Origin: an uncultured Bacteroides sp.
GTDB taxonomy: Bacteria > Bacteroidota > Bacteroidia > Bacteroidales > Bacteroidaceae
Assembly (NCBI RefSeq): GCF_905207245.1
Contig: NZ_CAJLKP010000021.1
Location: 7,674-71,673 of the forward strand
Direction of reading: 5' to 3'
Length of the DNA: 64,000 bases
Shown: piece after piece, positions 1 to 8,294 of the stretch
How the letters are laid out: each line of letters begins with the position of its first letter
Numbering within the stretch: the stretch's first letter is position 1
Translations under genes and position numbers: made by a program
Notes under the pieces: generated by a model
The model's database searches: none
Told to the model about the DNA's origin: nothing
The model's input: only the letters and a program-made list of their open reading frames with translations

Positions 1-771
1 ATGTGGAGCACTACTCTTAACTTTGCCTCCAATAAGAATAAGATTATCTCTTTGCATGAGGAGCTGAAAGAGTTTGTTTATGGTCCCACGAGCTTTTCTT
101 CGAGCTATGCCATGAAACTGGTGAAGGGTGGTGCAATAGGTGATATATATGGAAAAGCCTTTGAAAGAGATGCTTCCGGAAACATTGTTTATGAGACGGA
201 AGGCAGCAATGCTGGATTACCGAAAATAGTAGGCGACGGAAATACGGTAAAGGTGGGAAATTCTAATCCGAAGTTCCAGATGGGGTGGAATCATACACTT
301 TCCTACAAGGACCTGTCACTGTATTTTCTGGTGGATTGCCGTTATGGTGGCAAGGTGCTTTCGCAAACGCAGGCGGACATGGACTTATACGGCGTATCGG
401 AAGTCACTGCCAAGGCCCGTGATAAAGAATATGTGATGCTTGAAGGACAGCGGATAGATAACGTGAAAGGTTTTTACAAAATAGTGGGTGGACGTGCAGG
501 AACGACGGAATATTATATGTATGACGCAACAAACATCCGGCTGAGGGAACTTTCGTTCTCCTATCAGTTGCCTGCTTCCTGGATGGAGAAATCGAAAGTG
601 CTGAAAAAAGCACAGGTATCATTTATTGCCCGCAATTTGTTCTTCTTTTATAAGAAGGCTCCTTTTGATCCTGATTTGGTGTTGTCTACCGGTAATGATA
701 ATCAGGGTATTGATGTGTATGGAATGCCTACAACACGTAGTTGGGGCTTCTCGTTGAAGTGTGAATTTTAA
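1..771 (+). CDS. SusC/RagA-type TonB-dependent outer membrane transporter, C-terminal part
   Basis: The reading frame is open through the left edge, so this is the last 256 residues of a protein that normally has about 1000. The Met at base 1 is internal. What is visible matches the end of a SusC barrel: alternating aromatic beta strands, a TTRSWGFSLKCEF ending with the terminal Phe typical of outer membrane barrels, and a SusD-type lipoprotein gene starting about 20 bases later. SusC proteins import glycans or peptides across the outer membrane using TonB energy, capped by SusD. The substrate cannot be told because the plug and the rest of the locus lie outside the window. Confidence 0.9.
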   Translation: MWSTTLNFASNKNKIISLHEELKEFVYGPTSFSSSYAMKLVKGGAIGDIYGKAFERDASGNIVYETEGSNAGLPKIVGDGNTVKVGNSNPKFQMGWNHTLSYKDLSLYFLVDCRYGGKVLSQTQADMDLYGVSEVTAKARDKEYVMLEGQRIDNVKGFYKIVGGRAGTTEYYMYDATNIRLRELSFSYQLPASWMEKSKVLKKAQVSFIARNLFFFYKKAPFDPDLVLSTGNDNQGIDVYGMPTTRSWGFSLKCEF

Positions 772-792
772 TAGGTGGGGAGGAAAACAGGA

Positions 793-2373
793 ATGAGAAG
801 ATATGGTTGGATATTCGGCGCGCTGTTAACCCTTACTTCATGTACGGGCGATTTCAGGGATATAAATACGGATAAAGCCGGAGTGACGGATGACGATTTG
901 CAGATAGACTACAATGAACATGGCATTCGGCTGGGAATTATTCAGCAAGGCATTTACTTTAATTATGATTATGGAAAAGGTAAGAACTGGCCTTTCCAGT
1001 TAATACAGAACCTCAATGCGGATATGTTCAGCGGATATATGCACGATGGCAAGCCACTGAATGGAGGTAGTCATAATTCGGACTATAACTTGCAGGACGG
1101 CTGGAACAGTGCGATGTGGGGACATACATATTCTTACGTTTTTCCACAGATATACCAGTCGGAAAATGCGACCCGTAACCAGCATCCGGGGTTCTTCGGA
1201 GTAACTAAGATATTGAAGGTGGAAGTGATGCACCGGGTTGCGGATTATTATGGCCCTATCGTGTATACCCGGTTTGCTGACGCTGATGCAAAATACATGC
1301 CCGATACGCAGGATGAAGTTTATAAAGAGTTTTTTTGCGAATTGGATACGGCAGTGAATACACTTACCGATTATGTGAAAGCGAATCCGGAAGCCGCTGA
1401 GTTTTTGCGTTTTGATATTCTGATGGATGGTGAATATACTTCGTGGATAAAGTTTGCCAATTCTTTGAGAATGAGACTTGCCATGAGGATTGCCGTTGTC
1501 GACAAGGAAAGAGCCCGTGCAGAGTTCCTGAAAGCCTTTAATAATGAATACGGAGTGCTGGAAGCAGAAAATGAGCCGGTAGCTGTTTCTACGCAGGGAG
1601 GGTATACTAATCCGTTGGGCGAACTGAACCTGGTGTGGAATGAAACTTTCATGAGCGCTCCGATGGAATCTATAATGGGTGGTTACGACGATCCGAGGCG
1701 CAGCGTCTATTTTGCGACGTGTCAGGATGAAGCGTTTAAGAATGAATATCATGGCATCCGTCAGGGAACTTGTTTCTCTCATAATAATTATCTGGGGATG
1801 TCGAAATTGAAAGTTACTCAGGAGATGGATGCGGTTCTCATGACTGCTGCGGAAGTCTGGTTCCTGCGGGCGGAAGCTGCCTTGCGAAACTGGACGGGAG
1901 AATCGGCAGGCACTTGCTATGAGAAAGGAATTACCTCTTCTTTGCATCAGCATGGCATCACGCAGACTGAAAGTTATCTGAACAGTGATAAACTGCCGGC
2001 TGACTTTGTGGATACATACGATTCGGAGAATAATATAGCAGCCCGTTGCAAGGTATCTCCGAAATGGATAGAAACGGCTGACCGTGAAATTAAGCTGGAA
2101 AAGATTATCACGCAGAAATGGCTTGCCATGTTTCCCGAAGGCTGCGAGGCTTGGGCGGAACAGCGCAGAACAGGTTATCCGCGTCTTTTTCCCGTGCGCT
2201 TCAATCATAGTAAAGATGGATGCGTGGATACGGAGACTATGATACGGCGTTTGAATTTTCCCGGTGGCTTGCAGACGGAGAATCCTGATCAATATCAGGC
2301 ATTGGTGAAAGCCTTGGGAGGGGAAGATAATGCCGGCACCCGTTTGTGGTGGGATACCGGCAGTAACTGGTAA
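793..2373 (+). CDS. SusD/RagB-family surface glycan-binding lipoprotein
   Basis: The protein has 526 residues. The chosen ATG gives a clean lipoprotein signal (MRRYGWIFGALLTLTSC, Cys17), and a purine-rich GGGGAGG lies about 10 bases upstream. A GTG at 775 would add six residues before this signal and is less likely. The sequence fits the SusD-like lipoprotein family (all-helical, TPR-like), with the early DINTDKAG motif and the region around GGSHNSDYNLQDGW. It should sit on the cell surface as the lid of the SusC barrel encoded just upstream. No glycoside hydrolase follows: the next gene is convergent and unrelated, so the rest of any utilisation locus is to the left. Confidence 0.92.
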   Translation: MRRYGWIFGALLTLTSCTGDFRDINTDKAGVTDDDLQIDYNEHGIRLGIIQQGIYFNYDYGKGKNWPFQLIQNLNADMFSGYMHDGKPLNGGSHNSDYNLQDGWNSAMWGHTYSYVFPQIYQSENATRNQHPGFFGVTKILKVEVMHRVADYYGPIVYTRFADADAKYMPDTQDEVYKEFFCELDTAVNTLTDYVKANPEAAEFLRFDILMDGEYTSWIKFANSLRMRLAMRIAVVDKERARAEFLKAFNNEYGVLEAENEPVAVSTQGGYTNPLGELNLVWNETFMSAPMESIMGGYDDPRRSVYFATCQDEAFKNEYHGIRQGTCFSHNNYLGMSKLKVTQEMDAVLMTAAEVWFLRAEAALRNWTGESAGTCYEKGITSSLHQHGITQTESYLNSDKLPADFVDTYDSENNIAARCKVSPKWIETADREIKLEKIITQKWLAMFPEGCEAWAEQRRTGYPRLFPVRFNHSKDGCVDTETMIRRLNFPGGLQTENPDQYQALVKALGGEDNAGTRLWWDTGSNW

Positions 2374-2375
2374 AT

Positions 2376-3689
2376 TTATACCGGATGGTTTTCGGCAAAG
2401 ATTGCCATACGCTCATCCAACTGTGCATATTGGTGATCCTGAATGAAAGAAGTGCAGGCACGCAGGCCTTCCTGATGGCTACCTGTGGTAATCAGTGAAA
2501 TTGCACTGACACCATAGTACATCAATTCTTTGGCAAGTTCACCGCTGGTCATGCCTGGGTAGCCAATTGTAAAGTAGAAACCGTCGGCAACAGGATTCCC
2601 CAAATCATTATCATATACCAAATGGAAGCCGTGGCGCAGGAAAATCTCTTTCAGCTTATGGGCACGCTCACCATATATTTTCACTTCATTCAGGAAGTTA
2701 TATTGTCCGTCGCTGGCTGCTTTCAGCATAGCAGCAAGGGCATATTGTGCAGAATGGCTTGTTCCGGATGAAAGGGCATAGAGCACACGATGAATGAATA
2801 CTGTTCCGAAAGTGCCTCCACCATAGCGTTTCGTCAGACCAGAGTAGGAGCGATGGTATAGTTTATCAGAAATGCAACTTACCCCGATACGTTGTCCGGC
2901 ATAGCTGAATGCTTTGGAGCCGGAAATCAGCAATACATAATTATCTGTATAATGCGCTACTGAGGGTTGATAGGGTGCCTGGAATGGTTTGCTTAAATCC
3001 TGACGGAAGTCCATAGCGAAATAGGCAAGGTCTTCCAGAACGGTAACATCATATTGCGTGGCAAGTTCTCCGATGATGCGCAGTTCCTCTTCTTTCAGGC
3101 ATATCCAACTGGGATTGTTCGGATTTGAATAGACGATGGCGGAGATATTACCTTTTATCAGATAACTTTCCAGTTTCTCTTTCAGTTTGTCGCCGCGATA
3201 GTCATACACATCGAAGGTTTCAAATTTCTGTCCCATCACTACCAACTGTTGTTTCTGTACGGGGAAGCCCGGATCGATGAATAGTATCGTATCTTTCTTC
3301 TCGTCACATTGACTGCAAGTGAGGAAGGAGGCGAAAGTTCCCTGCATGGAACCGGTGACAGGTACACAACCTTCCGGCTTCAGGTCTACATTGATAAATG
3401 CTTTGATGAAGCGTGAAGCTTCCTCTTTCAGTGCAGGCAGGCCGTTGATGTCCGGGTAAAGACTGGCAATGCCATTTTGCAGGGCTTCTATCTCAGCTTT
3501 TACGCCTACAGCCGAAGCAGGTAGTCCCGGTACGCCCATTTCCATTTTAATGAATTCTACACCCGCCTCTGCTTCTGCTTTGGCAGCGATGGCTTTTACT
3601 TCACGGATGGTTGCTTTTCCAAAGTCTGCAATCTGAAATGCTTCGAGGGTTTCGTCAATCAGTTTACGTTCAATAGGAGTATTTCTCAT
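2376..3689 (-). CDS. PLP-dependent aminotransferase, class I/II
   Basis: This 437-residue fold-type I aminotransferase is probably cytosolic. Visible features are the YSNPNNPSW substrate/PLP motif near residue 190, an LEDLAY segment near 220, and the Schiff-base lysine in SGSKAFSYAGQRIG (about Lys259). I chose the ATG giving MRNTPIERK. An in-frame ATG at 3713 would add eight residues with no better ribosome site. The stop codon lies two bases from the stop of the convergent SusD gene, with no obvious hairpin between them. The family acts on amino acids and keto acids, but the substrate cannot be named here. A TACCTTTG element at 3746-3753 probably drives it. Confidence 0.85.
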   Translation of the reverse strand: MRNTPIERKLIDETLEAFQIADFGKATIREVKAIAAKAEAEAGVEFIKMEMGVPGLPASAVGVKAEIEALQNGIASLYPDINGLPALKEEASRFIKAFINVDLKPEGCVPVTGSMQGTFASFLTCSQCDEKKDTILFIDPGFPVQKQQLVVMGQKFETFDVYDYRGDKLKEKLESYLIKGNISAIVYSNPNNPSWICLKEEELRIIGELATQYDVTVLEDLAYFAMDFRQDLSKPFQAPYQPSVAHYTDNYVLLISGSKAFSYAGQRIGVSCISDKLYHRSYSGLTKRYGGGTFGTVFIHRVLYALSSGTSHSAQYALAAMLKAASDGQYNFLNEVKIYGERAHKLKEIFLRHGFHLVYDNDLGNPVADGFYFTIGYPGMTSGELAKELMYYGVSAISLITTGSHQEGLRACTSFIQDHQYAQLDERMAIFAENHPV

Positions 3690-3745
3690 GGTTTTTCTCG
3701 CTTTTAAGTTCATTTTGATTTGTTACTCGATTTTTTTTTGTCACA

Positions 3746-3753
3746 CAAAGGTA
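3746..3753 (-). promoter_or_regulatory. -7 promoter element for the aminotransferase gene
   Basis: The minus strand reads TACCTTTG, matching the Bacteroidetes TAnnTTTG element. A TTG lies 18 bases upstream at 3772-3774. Transcription would start near 3739, shortly before the gene. Confidence 0.55.
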
Positions 3754-3814
3754 ATATAAATATCTTATAATCAAGCCTACTTTAAAAAAGATGAAAAATA
3801 TTTCTTTCTAGCTA

Positions 3815-3844
3815 TTGCAGATTTCAAAGAAATGTCTACCTTTG
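3815..3844 (+). promoter_or_regulatory. Promoter of tRNA-Asp
   Basis: TTG at 3815-3817, a 19-base spacer, then TACCTTTG at 3837-3844. This is a full Bacteroidetes-type promoter about 40 bases ahead of the tRNA. Confidence 0.7.
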
Positions 3845-3886
3845 CAACCGCAATCGAGAGAGATAGCAAATGAAAAATGAAATTCT

Positions 3887-3960
3887 GGTGCGTTAGTTCA
3901 GTTGGTTAGAATACATGCCTGTCACGCATGGGGTCACGGGTTCGAGTCCCGTACGCACCG
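3887..3960 (+). tRNA. tRNA-Asp (GTC)
   Basis: A 74-base cloverleaf. The acceptor stem GGTGCGT pairs with ACGCACC, the anticodon stem CATGC/GCATG holds the loop CTGTCAC (anticodon GTC), the T-arm is CGGGTTCGAGTCCCG, and the discriminator is G. CCA is not encoded; CAA follows. It has its own promoter and terminator. Confidence 0.97.
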
Positions 3961-3985
3961 CAAAAGCAAGGAATAAAATTAGAAG

Positions 3986-4021
3986 AAGCCTTTGATTATC
4001 AATATAATCAGAGGCTTTTTT
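3986..4021 (+). terminator. Terminator after tRNA-Asp
   Basis: Inverted repeat AAGCCTTTGATTA / TAATCAGAGGCTT with a 6-base loop and a single G-U pair, followed by a T run. Confidence 0.8.
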
Positions 4022-4141
4022 ATGTATTGCGCAAAATAGAGTGTTGCTTTGAAAATGAATTATTCTTGAATTGTTTTTAAGTTATGCTTTTAGAAAAGTG
4101 ACTTGAAGGATGCAATGTTTTACCATTTTGAATTTACTATT

Positions 4142-4564
4142 ATGATTAGAAAAATTAAAGTAACGGATTATCCACGTTTGATAGAGATTTGGGAGAGTGC
4201 AGTGCTGAATACGCATGGGTTTCTAAAAGAAGAGGACTTCTTATATTTTAAGAAACAACTTCCTGTATATTTTCAATATGTTACGTTGTTTGGGTTTGAG
4301 CAAGAGGGAGTCTTAGTCGGATTTATGGGAATTGCAGATGGAAACCTTGAAATGCTATTCGTTGATAATGATTGTCGAGGCACAGGAATAGGGAAACAAT
4401 TAATTGTATATGCGATAGCTAATTTGCAAGTGACTAAAGTCGACGTGAATGAGCAAAACACTCAGGCTGTTGGCTTTTACAAATATATGGGGTTCAGCAT
4501 AGTGGGAAGGTCAGAATTGGATGGAGAAGGTAAGGAGTATCCCATCTTGCACATGCATTTGTAG
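4142..4564 (+). CDS. GNAT-family N-acetyltransferase
   Basis: This 140-residue single-domain GNAT starts at MIRKIKV; an ATG 39 bases earlier would add a non-conserved tail. The acetyl-CoA pyrophosphate loop reads DCRGTGIGKQL near residues 80-90, and the C-terminal motif is NTQAVGFYKYMGF, where the Tyr and the MGF are typical. GNATs transfer acetyl from acetyl-CoA to an amine. The overall form resembles small YjaB-like or RimI-like enzymes, but the substrate is unknown. It is monocistronic, at the start of an AT-rich stretch after tRNA-Asp. Confidence 0.88.
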   Translation: MIRKIKVTDYPRLIEIWESAVLNTHGFLKEEDFLYFKKQLPVYFQYVTLFGFEQEGVLVGFMGIADGNLEMLFVDNDCRGTGIGKQLIVYAIANLQVTKVDVNEQNTQAVGFYKYMGFSIVGRSELDGEGKEYPILHMHL

Positions 4565-4814
4565 TTTGTTATTAATGAGGCAAGAATTAATCTTAAACTA
4601 TTAAATAGTCTTCGTTTTCGAAGAATTGGCGTGTTAATTATCATGTATATGAACAGTTCTATTTATTAAAGTGCTACTTTTGCCACGAAACAAGAGATAA
4701 GACCTGTCTGTGGTATTCAGATTATAAAATCGGCTACTATTGGGGGGGAGGAGAACTTGACGAAAGTATTGGATTAGACGAAACTTAAACTATATAATTA
4801 AATTTTAATCAATT
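4565..4814 (+). promoter_or_regulatory. Intergenic region with the promoter of the next lipoprotein gene
   Basis: TACTTTTG at 4675-4682 is a Bacteroidetes -7 element and would give a leader of about 125 bases before the ATG at 4815. I see no clear -33 box. A small hairpin CTTCG-TTTT-CGAAG lies at 4610-4623. Nothing else stands out. Confidence 0.5.
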
Positions 4815-5549
4815 ATGAAAACAAGACAATTACTTGGAATACTACTATTCCTCTGTTCAATCGGCTTTGTAAGCTGTGGCGATGATGATGACAACAAAGA
4901 CCCGGAAGGAAGTGTTACACTAAACATGATGAATGAGGGAAATGGGAAAACCTTGTTGGGCACATCGGATGTATATATCAATAACTCAAATAATTTTAAA
5001 ACCTCTACTTGTTTTATTGCAGACATGGGAGAGGCTTCCGGTCTTGGAGCATCTGTAAAACTTTCATTGGATAACCTTGCTAAAGAAATGGCTGCCGTTC
5101 CCGGACATTTATATCATATCTATGATAGAGATGTTCTCTTGGATTTCCCTTCTGGAAAGAGAGCCGTAATAATTGGTTCAGGTTATTATAAAGCCTATGT
5201 TATATCTCCCATAACAGTGAATGGCACAACAACGGGGGCGACATTGAAATTTGTGCTGGCATATCCGGAGACGAACGGTTTACCTGAATATGAAACCATT
5301 ATAGGAAATGTGGATAATGTTGGAGATCAGATAGAATATACATTACCGAAAGATGCAGAATTACGCTATAGCGATTACCTGGATGGGGAAAAAGATTCAT
5401 TTGATATACAATTCGTAAACGGGAAATTAAAGGTTCGATTGCTGGAAAGTATCAATCAGATTTCCGGTCCTTATGGAGATTATGGAATATTTGTCCGTTC
5501 GGGGGCTTCATATACTTATATAATGTTTAAAGCGGGCATGAAGAAATAA
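4815..5549 (+). CDS. Surface lipoprotein of unknown function
   Basis: The protein has 244 residues. Its N-terminus is a lipoprotein signal with VSC at Cys21, followed by GDDDDNKD. Such an acidic run right after the cysteine is the Bacteroides signal for export of lipoproteins to the cell surface. The rest is rich in beta structure with no catalytic motif I can name. It may belong to a DUF family of Bacteroides lipoproteins (DUF5036 was considered), but I cannot confirm that. It is monocistronic with a bidirectional terminator after it. Confidence 0.75.
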   Translation: MKTRQLLGILLFLCSIGFVSCGDDDDNKDPEGSVTLNMMNEGNGKTLLGTSDVYINNSNNFKTSTCFIADMGEASGLGASVKLSLDNLAKEMAAVPGHLYHIYDRDVLLDFPSGKRAVIIGSGYYKAYVISPITVNGTTTGATLKFVLAYPETNGLPEYETIIGNVDNVGDQIEYTLPKDAELRYSDYLDGEKDSFDIQFVNGKLKVRLLESINQISGPYGDYGIFVRSGASYTYIMFKAGMKK

Positions 5550-5591
5550 GATTATATATTTAGCTGGACATTAGCCAAATGGATATGTTAT

Positions 5592-5627
5592 AATAAAGCT
5601 CTGCAGATCAGTTTACAGAGCTTTATT
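5592..5627. terminator. Bidirectional terminator
   Basis: A perfect 12-base inverted repeat, AATAAAGCTCTG / CAGAGCTTTATT, with a 12-base loop lies between two convergent genes. Confidence 0.8.
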
Positions 5628-5664
5628 TCCATATCATTTAAAATGCTTGTTTCAGTGTTATGCC

Positions 5665-5985
5665 CTATATATTCTTTTTCCAGTGAATAAATGAGTTCTT
5701 ATCGACTTTATTCTTTCCTACTAATTGCAGGTTATAGGAATTCAAACCGGCGTAGCGGTATTCACCATAGTTAATGTCCCCCAATAAGTCTATATTCAGA
5801 AATGCGCGGACAAGCTTTAATCCGCATTTCTCTATTTTCTCGACAATACATTTACCTCCTAAAAGGTTCATTAGCAGATAAGCTGAAACTTCGTAAGCAC
5901 ACCAGCCACATTCTTCCAGATACAGATTAATACAGCAATCATTAGATTGCTCTTTTGCAAATACTTCAGAAACTTCTTTTTTCAT
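5665..5985 (-). CDS. Small Cys-containing hypothetical protein
   Basis: This 106-residue protein starts at the only ATG (MKKEVSEVF). It has cysteines in a cluster SNDCCINLYLEECGWC near residues 14-30 and two more in the middle, a spacing that could bind metal or form disulfides. There is no signal peptide or membrane segment. I do not recognise the family. The convergent neighbour and a shared terminator support it as a real transcription unit, but coding status rests on length and composition only. Confidence 0.5.
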   Translation of the reverse strand: MKKEVSEVFAKEQSNDCCINLYLEECGWCAYEVSAYLLMNLLGGKCIVEKIEKCGLKLVRAFLNIDLLGDINYGEYRYAGLNSYNLQLVGKNKVDKNSFIHWKKNI

Positions 5986-6279
5986 GATAATCAATTTTAC
6001 TCGGTTTTAGGATTCGGGCAAAACTTATTCCCCCATACTTAAAACAAATGTTTTGGCGTTACTGTTTTATGGTGCTATCAAACTATTTAGTTTATTAACA
6101 GTATAAAAGAGATCGTAACAAAGAGTACTCCACTGATGGAGTTAGTGGCGGAATAAAGACTTTATTCCATCAAATATCTCGGGAAGTGCAACGGTGCCTG
6201 GGGGGAGCAGGGTGGCAAATGTAACTTATATGTTAAAATAGCAGTAATTAACTTCAATTGTGGTAACTGTCCCTTTGGT

Positions 6280-6358
6280 AAGGCTACACCCTTTCTCCCG
6301 GATGGTGTAGCCATTACCCCTAAAGGGTGTAGCCATCCGGGAGAAAGGGTGTAGCCTT
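6280..6358. repeat. GGTGTAGCC-type intergenic inverted repeat, copy 1
   Basis: Perfect 26-base arms (6280-6305 and 6333-6358) contain GGCTACACCCTTTCTCCCGG and its complement. The loop region carries two more GGTGTAGCC units. A diverged relative lies at 61214-61291. Confidence 0.85.
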
Positions 6359-6517
6359 GTAAAACAGCGTCACAAGTACTTCTTTAACTCCCCCTAGAGA
6401 TAATATGTTGAATTTTTCAGTAATCTTGTAGTAACCATATTTAGGAATCTATACTGTAGTTTAAGAGATACGTTGCTTTCTATTTATAATTTTATTTATT
6501 TTTTATTTCAATAGTAG

Positions 6518-6547
6518 TTGTCTATATTCTTTTTTTATTTACTTTTG
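6518..6547 (+). promoter_or_regulatory. Promoter of the GNAT-ibrA-ibrB operon
   Basis: TTG at 6518-6520, a 19-base spacer and TACTTTTG at 6540-6547. The start would fall near 6554, leaving a leader of about 50 bases. Confidence 0.7.
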
Positions 6548-6603
6548 TCTGCACTCTTTTATTTGGGAATATGAACTCAAACCATAATAAATAATAATCG
6601 GCT

Positions 6604-6999
6604 ATGACACAAATAGTAGAATTGAAAGGTACGGAGAAACGATTATACCAACTTGTTGCTCCCTTGGTTATGAATCCTGAAGTGTTGAAACAGAACTATA
6701 ATTATCCTTTCCGTACATCGGAAAGTTTTATATGGTTTGTTGCAGTGGATGGGAAAGATGTGGTAGGTTTTCTTCCATTGGAATATAGAAAATGGGAGGT
6801 AGTTATCAATAACTATTATATAAAGGATAATAATGCTGAAGTATTGAAAGCTCTTTTAGAGAAGGCTATTGCCAGCATAGATGAAGACAAACAATTAAGT
6901 TCAGTCACGTTTATCGAACATCAAAATATATTTCAGGAGCTGGGATTTTCTGTAGAGAAAACGTGGCGACGCTATGTGAAAATGAATAAGGAGAAATAA
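6604..6999 (+). CDS. GNAT-like small protein linked to IbrAB
   Basis: This 131-residue protein has a GNAT-like outline: a core strand FIWFVAVDGKDVVGFLPLEY (residues 40-59), a helix, then FQELGFSVEKTWRRYVKM near the end, which matches the family's terminal GF-containing segment. The usual acetyl-CoA loop (R/Q-x-x-G-x-G/A) is not evident, so it may not be a working acetyltransferase. It is the first gene of a tight operon: two bases separate it from the IbrA-like gene. The role is presumably tied to IbrA and IbrB but is unknown. Confidence 0.7.
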   Translation: MTQIVELKGTEKRLYQLVAPLVMNPEVLKQNYNYPFRTSESFIWFVAVDGKDVVGFLPLEYRKWEVVINNYYIKDNNAEVLKALLEKAIASIDEDKQLSSVTFIEHQNIFQELGFSVEKTWRRYVKMNKEK

Positions 7000-7001
7000 A
7001 A

Positions 7002-8294
7002 ATGGCGGAACCTCAGAAGAATGTATATGAGTTGGCAGAAGAGCGGTTGGATATTATTTTCAAAGAGTTTGATAATATTTGCGTTTCTTTTTCAGGAGGA
7101 AAAGATAGTGGTGTATTGTTGAATTTGTGTATCGACTATATCCGGCGTAATAATCTGAAACGGAAATTATGTGTCTACCATATGGATTATGAAATCCAAT
7201 ATAGCATGACCATTGACTACGTGGATCGTATTTTGGAAGCTAATAAGGATATAGTAGATGTGTACCGCGTGTGTGTCCCTTTTAAGGTAACCACGTGCAC
7301 ATCCATGCATCAAAGTTATTGGCGGCCCTGGGATCCGGAAATGCGAGATATATGGGTACGGAAAATGTCAGAAGGGTGCATGACTGTAGAAGACTTTCCT
7401 TTTTACACTGATGCAATGTGGGATTATGAATTTCAGATGCATTTTGCCAAGTGGTTGCATCAGAAGAAAGATGCAGTCCGTTCCTGCTTTCTTATAGGTA
7501 TTCGTACGCAAGAGAGTTTTAATCGTTGGCGCAGTATCCATCTTGCGCGGAAATATCAGATGTATCATAACTACCGGTGGACTTCTAAAATCGGGAATGA
7601 CATCTTCAATGCTTATCCTATTTATGACTGGAAGACAACGGATGTTTGGACAGCCAATGGAAAGTTTGGTTGGGATTATAATCATTTATATGATTTATAC
7701 TATAAAGCCGGTGTAAACATCGAGCGTCAGCGTGTGGCAAGTCCTTTTCTTTGTGAAGCCCAAGAGAGTCTCCGTCTTTATAAGGTGATTGATCCTTCAA
7801 CCTGGGGCAAGATGGTGGGACGTGTGAACGGAGTGAACTTTACCGGCATTTATGGTGGAACGCATGCCATGGGGTGGCAGAGTGTCCGCCTACCGAAAGG
7901 CTATACCTGGAAGGAATTCATGCAATTTCTGCTATCCACACTGCCCGAAGATACCCGCCGCAATTATCTGAAAAAACTGACCGTCAGCATTGAATTCTGG
8001 CGTACTAAAGGCGGCTGCCTCAGTGAGGAGACTATTCAGAAACTGTTGAAAGCCGGTGTGTCATTGGAAGTGGTGAACACTACCAATTACAAAACGAATA
8101 AAAAACCGGTAAAAATGGATTATCTGGACGATATAGAAATCTCTGAATTTCGTGAGATTCCAACCTACAAGAGAATGTGCGTATGTATCCTGAAGAATGA
8201 TCATGCCTGCAAGTACATGGGCTTTGCCTTGAACAAGGAAGAAGCGTATAAGAGAGATAAAATAATGGAACAATTCAAAAATATGATGTTATGA
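7002..8294 (+). CDS. ibrA: IbrA-like PAPS-reductase-family PP-loop protein (DUF3440)
   Basis: This 430-residue protein carries an N-type ATP pyrophosphatase loop SFSGGKDSG at residues 29-37, HMDYEIQYS near 63-71, and the RTQESFNRWRSIH segment typical of the IbrA/DUF3440 group, followed by a C-terminal DUF3440 region. The founding member, IbrA of E. coli, was described with IbrB as a regulator of immunoglobulin-binding protein expression. The PP-loop fold normally adenylates a substrate before sulfur or nitrogen transfer, as in PAPS reductase and DndC. The true reaction of IbrA is not established. The ibrB ATG overlaps its stop codon, so the two are translationally coupled. Confidence 0.88.
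   Translation: MAEPQKNVYELAEERLDIIFKEFDNICVSFSGGKDSGVLLNLCIDYIRRNNLKRKLCVYHMDYEIQYSMTIDYVDRILEANKDIVDVYRVCVPFKVTTCTSMHQSYWRPWDPEMRDIWVRKMSEGCMTVEDFPFYTDAMWDYEFQMHFAKWLHQKKDAVRSCFLIGIRTQESFNRWRSIHLARKYQMYHNYRWTSKIGNDIFNAYPIYDWKTTDVWTANGKFGWDYNHLYDLYYKAGVNIERQRVASPFLCEAQESLRLYKVIDPSTWGKMVGRVNGVNFTGIYGGTHAMGWQSVRLPKGYTWKEFMQFLLSTLPEDTRRNYLKKLTVSIEFWRTKGGCLSEETIQKLLKAGVSLEVVNTTNYKTNKKPVKMDYLDDIEISEFREIPTYKRMCVCILKNDHACKYMGFALNKEEAYKRDKIMEQFKNMML

Larger units (their letters stand above)
5995..6603. other. Hairpin-rich intergenic region upstream of the GNAT-ibrA-ibrB operon
   Basis: No gene is visible. In order it holds AAAAC-AAAT-GTTTT at 6041-6054, ACTCCA-CTGA-TGGAGT at 6127-6142, the tight palindrome GGAATAAAG-A-CTTTATTCC at 6150-6168, a 26-base inverted repeat at 6280-6358, and the operon promoter at 6518-6547. 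The hairpins could be an untranslated RNA, operator sites or dispersed repeats; the sequence does not decide between these. Confidence 0.6.

Noticed and set aside
1000..2292. Long minus-strand frame opposite the SusD gene
   Set aside because: Antisense shadow of a well-supported lipoprotein gene, with no recognisable domain or start signal.
4815..5549. Calcium-binding protein, based on the DDDD run
   Set aside because: The acidic run directly after the lipobox cysteine fits the Bacteroides surface-export signal, not an EF-hand loop.
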